Assembly (NCBI GenBank): GCA_035048815.1
Contig: JAUCBN010000042.1
Span: forward strand, 7,316,001-7,380,000
DNA length: 64,000 nucleotides
Reading direction: 5' to 3'
Origin: Abelmoschus esculentus
Taxonomy: Eukaryota > Streptophyta > Magnoliopsida > Malvales > Malvaceae
The position numbers and the translations under genes were made by a program. How positions within the stretch are numbered: position 1 is the first letter of the stretch; every line of letters starts with the position of its first letter. This document shows, in pieces, positions 61,494-64,000 of the stretch. A model generated the notes under the pieces. It did no database searches, was not told where the DNA came from, and saw only the letters and a program-made list of their open reading frames with translations.

Positions 61494-62216
61494 ATGTTTT
61501 ACGTTGGTAGGAAGTTGAGGTCAAGAGCAGCAAGAATGGAAGAAATTGAAATTTATTGACTCTTTTTGGTCATATATATATTATAACATTAAAAAAATAG
61601 ATTTAGGGTTAAATATTAGAATTTAATGTTTTAAATTTAGTGCTAAGATTTGTTTTTAAGGTTTTGAATTTAATGTTTTTCTGAATTATTTATCAGAGTG
61701 AAGACAATAATCAATCGTACTGTTATATTGGCTTGTATAGAAATAGACATGATCATAAATTAAAAAAAACAGTTTTTTATTTAAAACAAAAACCAAAATT
61801 TGATAATGATTAAGATATGAGAAAATCTTATTTTCTAACTTAAATTTTATTTAATTATTCTTAAAGCCATTGTTTCATGATTCCTTGATATATAATTTCA
61901 AAACTTTATGAATGTTTTTATATTTAAATGTAGAAATATTTATGTTATTAAAGTTTTATGAGTTTGAAAATTAATTATATGTAAAACATAAAAATATCTA
62001 ATGTGGATATAATTAGATTTTAAGTACCAAAACCAATAAAATTTCTTATTAGAGATAAATCAAATTTGTATGCCTATTTACATAGATGTTTTATTATTTG
62101 TCTTTTAAAACTAAATATTAATAATTATGTGCGTAAGATTTAAATTAAATTTATTAAACATCTTATTTTTGACTTAAAAAAATAATTATATACTCCAAAG
62201 AATATTAAAATTTAAA
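61494..62216. other. Upstream region of the LysM gene, AT-rich
   Basis: No gene is seen. The part next to 61494 is the likely promoter; the rest is ordinary AT-rich DNA. Confidence 0.55.
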
Positions 62217-63888
62217 GGCATAAAAATAATTTTAACCCTTAACTTTAACCCTTAACGTTTATAATTTTTATCGTTTTGGCCCTTATTCTTTTTTTGGGAT
62301 AAATTTAGCCCTTAACCTATATATTTTTAATAAATAACTTATTTTTTAACTACTATGATAACTGGACCGTTAAAAATTTAACAATGATGACATGTCATAT
62401 GGATTTGATAATATATTTTAAATGACATGGCATCTAACCTATCAAATATATATATATATATGAAATATAATTTTATTCCAATATAAAATATAAAATAATT
62501 AAAAGGCATAAAGATAATTTTCACCCTTAACGTTTGTAGTTTTTGTCATTTGGGTCCCTATTCTTTTTGGGGATAAATTTAGCCCTTGACCTATGTCTTT
62601 TTAAAAAATAACTCATTTTTTAACTATCATGATAACTCAACCGTTAAAAATTTGATAATGATGACATGTCATATATATGTAATAATATATTTTAAATGAC
62701 TTAACATCTAATATATCAAATATATACACGCAGAATATAGTTTTATTCCAATCTAAAAATATAAAACAATTAAAATTCAAATAAAATATTAAAATTATTT
62801 TTTTATTTATTAAAAATTAATTAAATCTAAAACAAAAGGCAACTAAACATTCTCAACCTTAATTATAGTAAATTCAAAATTTTATCTAAAAAGTTATGAA
62901 CATAATTTGAAAAGAAAGGGTTTTGTATAGTTTGTTACCGGTGAAACAAAGATAAAGGATTTTGATAATAATCAATAAGATTTTTATTATTTTAGTTTAG
63001 AATTTAAATATTTTAGTTTTAATCTAAATTGGAGTTTTAGGGTTTTATAAAGATATTTTAGTTATGGTTGAGAATATTTAGTAAATTTTTGTGTTGGATT
63101 TAATTAATTTTTAATATTTTATTTAAATTTTAATTTTTATATTTTATAATAGAATAAAATTATATTCTATATATATATGTATATATTTAATAGATTAGAT
63201 TATATATCATTTAAAACATATTGTCACATATATATGACATTTCATTATTATTATTATTAAATTTTTAACGGTTCAGTTATCATGATAGTTAAAAAATGAG
63301 TTATTTGTTAAAAAGACATAGATCAAGGGCTAAATTTATAAAAAAAAGGGCCAAAATGTCAAAAATTATAAACGTTAAGGGTGAAAATTATCTTTATGCC
63401 TAATTAAAATTAAAATAAAACTTTAAAATTAATTAATTCTAAAAGAAAAGAATATTAAACATTCTCAACCCTATAGAATCAAAGTCCCATCTTAAGAAAA
63501 TATAAACACAGTTCGAAATTAATTAATTTTTTAGGTAGGATTTTAATTCTATTGTAGTTAGGGTTAAGAATGTTTAATAATATTTTATTTTAAAATTAAT
63601 TATTTTTTAATATTTTATTTGAATTTTAATTATTTTATATTTTATATTAGAATAAAATTATATTATATATATATGTATTTGATATGTTAGATGTCATGTT
63701 ATTTAAAATATATTATTATATGCATATAACATATCATCATTGTTAAATTTTTAACGGTACAGTTACCATGATATTAAAAAATAAGATATTTGTCAAAAAG
63801 ATATAGGTTAAGGGCTAAATTTATATTAAAAAAAAGAGCGAAAACGACAAAAATTATAAACGTTAAGGGTTAAAATTATCTTTATACC
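62217..63888. mobile_element. Mutator-like miniature transposon (outer copy), split by a relative
   Basis: The termini GGCATAAAAATAATTTTAAC and, in reverse, GGTATAAAGATAATTTTAAC are ends of arms of about 240 bp. Flanks are AAATTTAAA (62208-62216) and AATTTTAAA (63889-63897), a 9-bp duplication with one change. Without the inner element it would be about 770 bp. It has no coding capacity. Confidence 0.78.
62505..63400. mobile_element. Mutator-like miniature transposon (inner copy, 896 bp)
   Basis: Long inverted arms start GGCATAAAGATAATTTTCAC at both ends. A perfect 9-bp duplication TAATTAAAA (62496-62504 and 63401-63409) flanks it. Nine-base duplications and long inverted ends fit Mutator-like elements. 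The AT-rich interior has no open frame. Confidence 0.87.
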
Positions 63889-63897
63889 AATTTTAAA

Positions 63898-64000
63898 TTC
63901 ACATAAAATAATATAATATAAATATTTTTAACCATTAAATCAATCAATAAATCTCTTAATCAATTTAATAATTTATATTATACTATTCACAAATAAATGT
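63898..64000. other. AT-rich DNA at the window edge
   Basis: Nothing recognisable. Confidence 0.5.

Overview
The window is nuclear DNA of a flowering plant (a eudicot). Two ordinary plant genes with plant splice sites and TATA boxes sit at the edges. Almost everything between them is AT-rich intergenic sequence and nested LTR retrotransposons. I cannot name the species. A woody rosid or malvid is only a guess from the general look of the repeats.

Left edge (1-2447): a four-exon receptor-like cytoplasmic kinase of the PTI1-like type, apparently intact (359 codons), with one unusual GC-AG intron. Right edge (61038-61364, minus): a single-exon gene for a small secreted or membrane-anchored LysM-domain protein of 108 residues, also intact. 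I see no other protein gene that I would call functional.

The middle is a stack of insertions. From 3.7 to 12.3 kb, LTR-type repeat DNA is interrupted by a minus-strand Ty1/copia element (6379-12036). It is bounded by similar LTRs and a perfect 5-bp target duplication, but its interior is decayed. From 12.3 to 25.3 kb lies a plus-strand Ty3/gypsy chromovirus of the Tekay/Del type with LTRs of about 3.5 kb, a tRNA-Met primer site, broken gag-pol and a C-terminal chromodomain. It is interrupted by a 1417-bp solo copia LTR with a perfect target duplication. From 25.3 to 31.8 kb are several LTR fragments of a Tat/Athila-like family, two of them head to head, around a second gypsy pol fragment. 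From 31.8 to 39.6 kb is a minus-strand copia element with a 1449-bp LTR, whose reverse transcriptase gene carries a solo LTR of its own family. From 39.6 to 43 kb are a third gypsy gag and LTR. From 45.1 to 49.3 kb is a gutted Tat/Athila-like element.

The right third carries small DNA transposons with clear termini. There are two non-autonomous hAT-type elements with 8-bp target duplications (55450-56423, 56763-57556), a third hAT-like tract, and a Mutator-like miniature element with a perfect 9-bp duplication inserted into another copy of its own family (62217-63888).

The most intriguing signals are structural. The Tekay LTRs hold an array of small hairpins spaced 21-23 nt apart whose stems change sequence but keep pairing. 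The same LTRs contain a cluster of GGTATCGATACC-type palindromes, including a perfect 28-bp one, and related motifs occur in other, apparently unrelated repeats. A pair of neighbouring hairpins at 43.80-43.98 kb could be a small-RNA precursor or a tiny foldback element.
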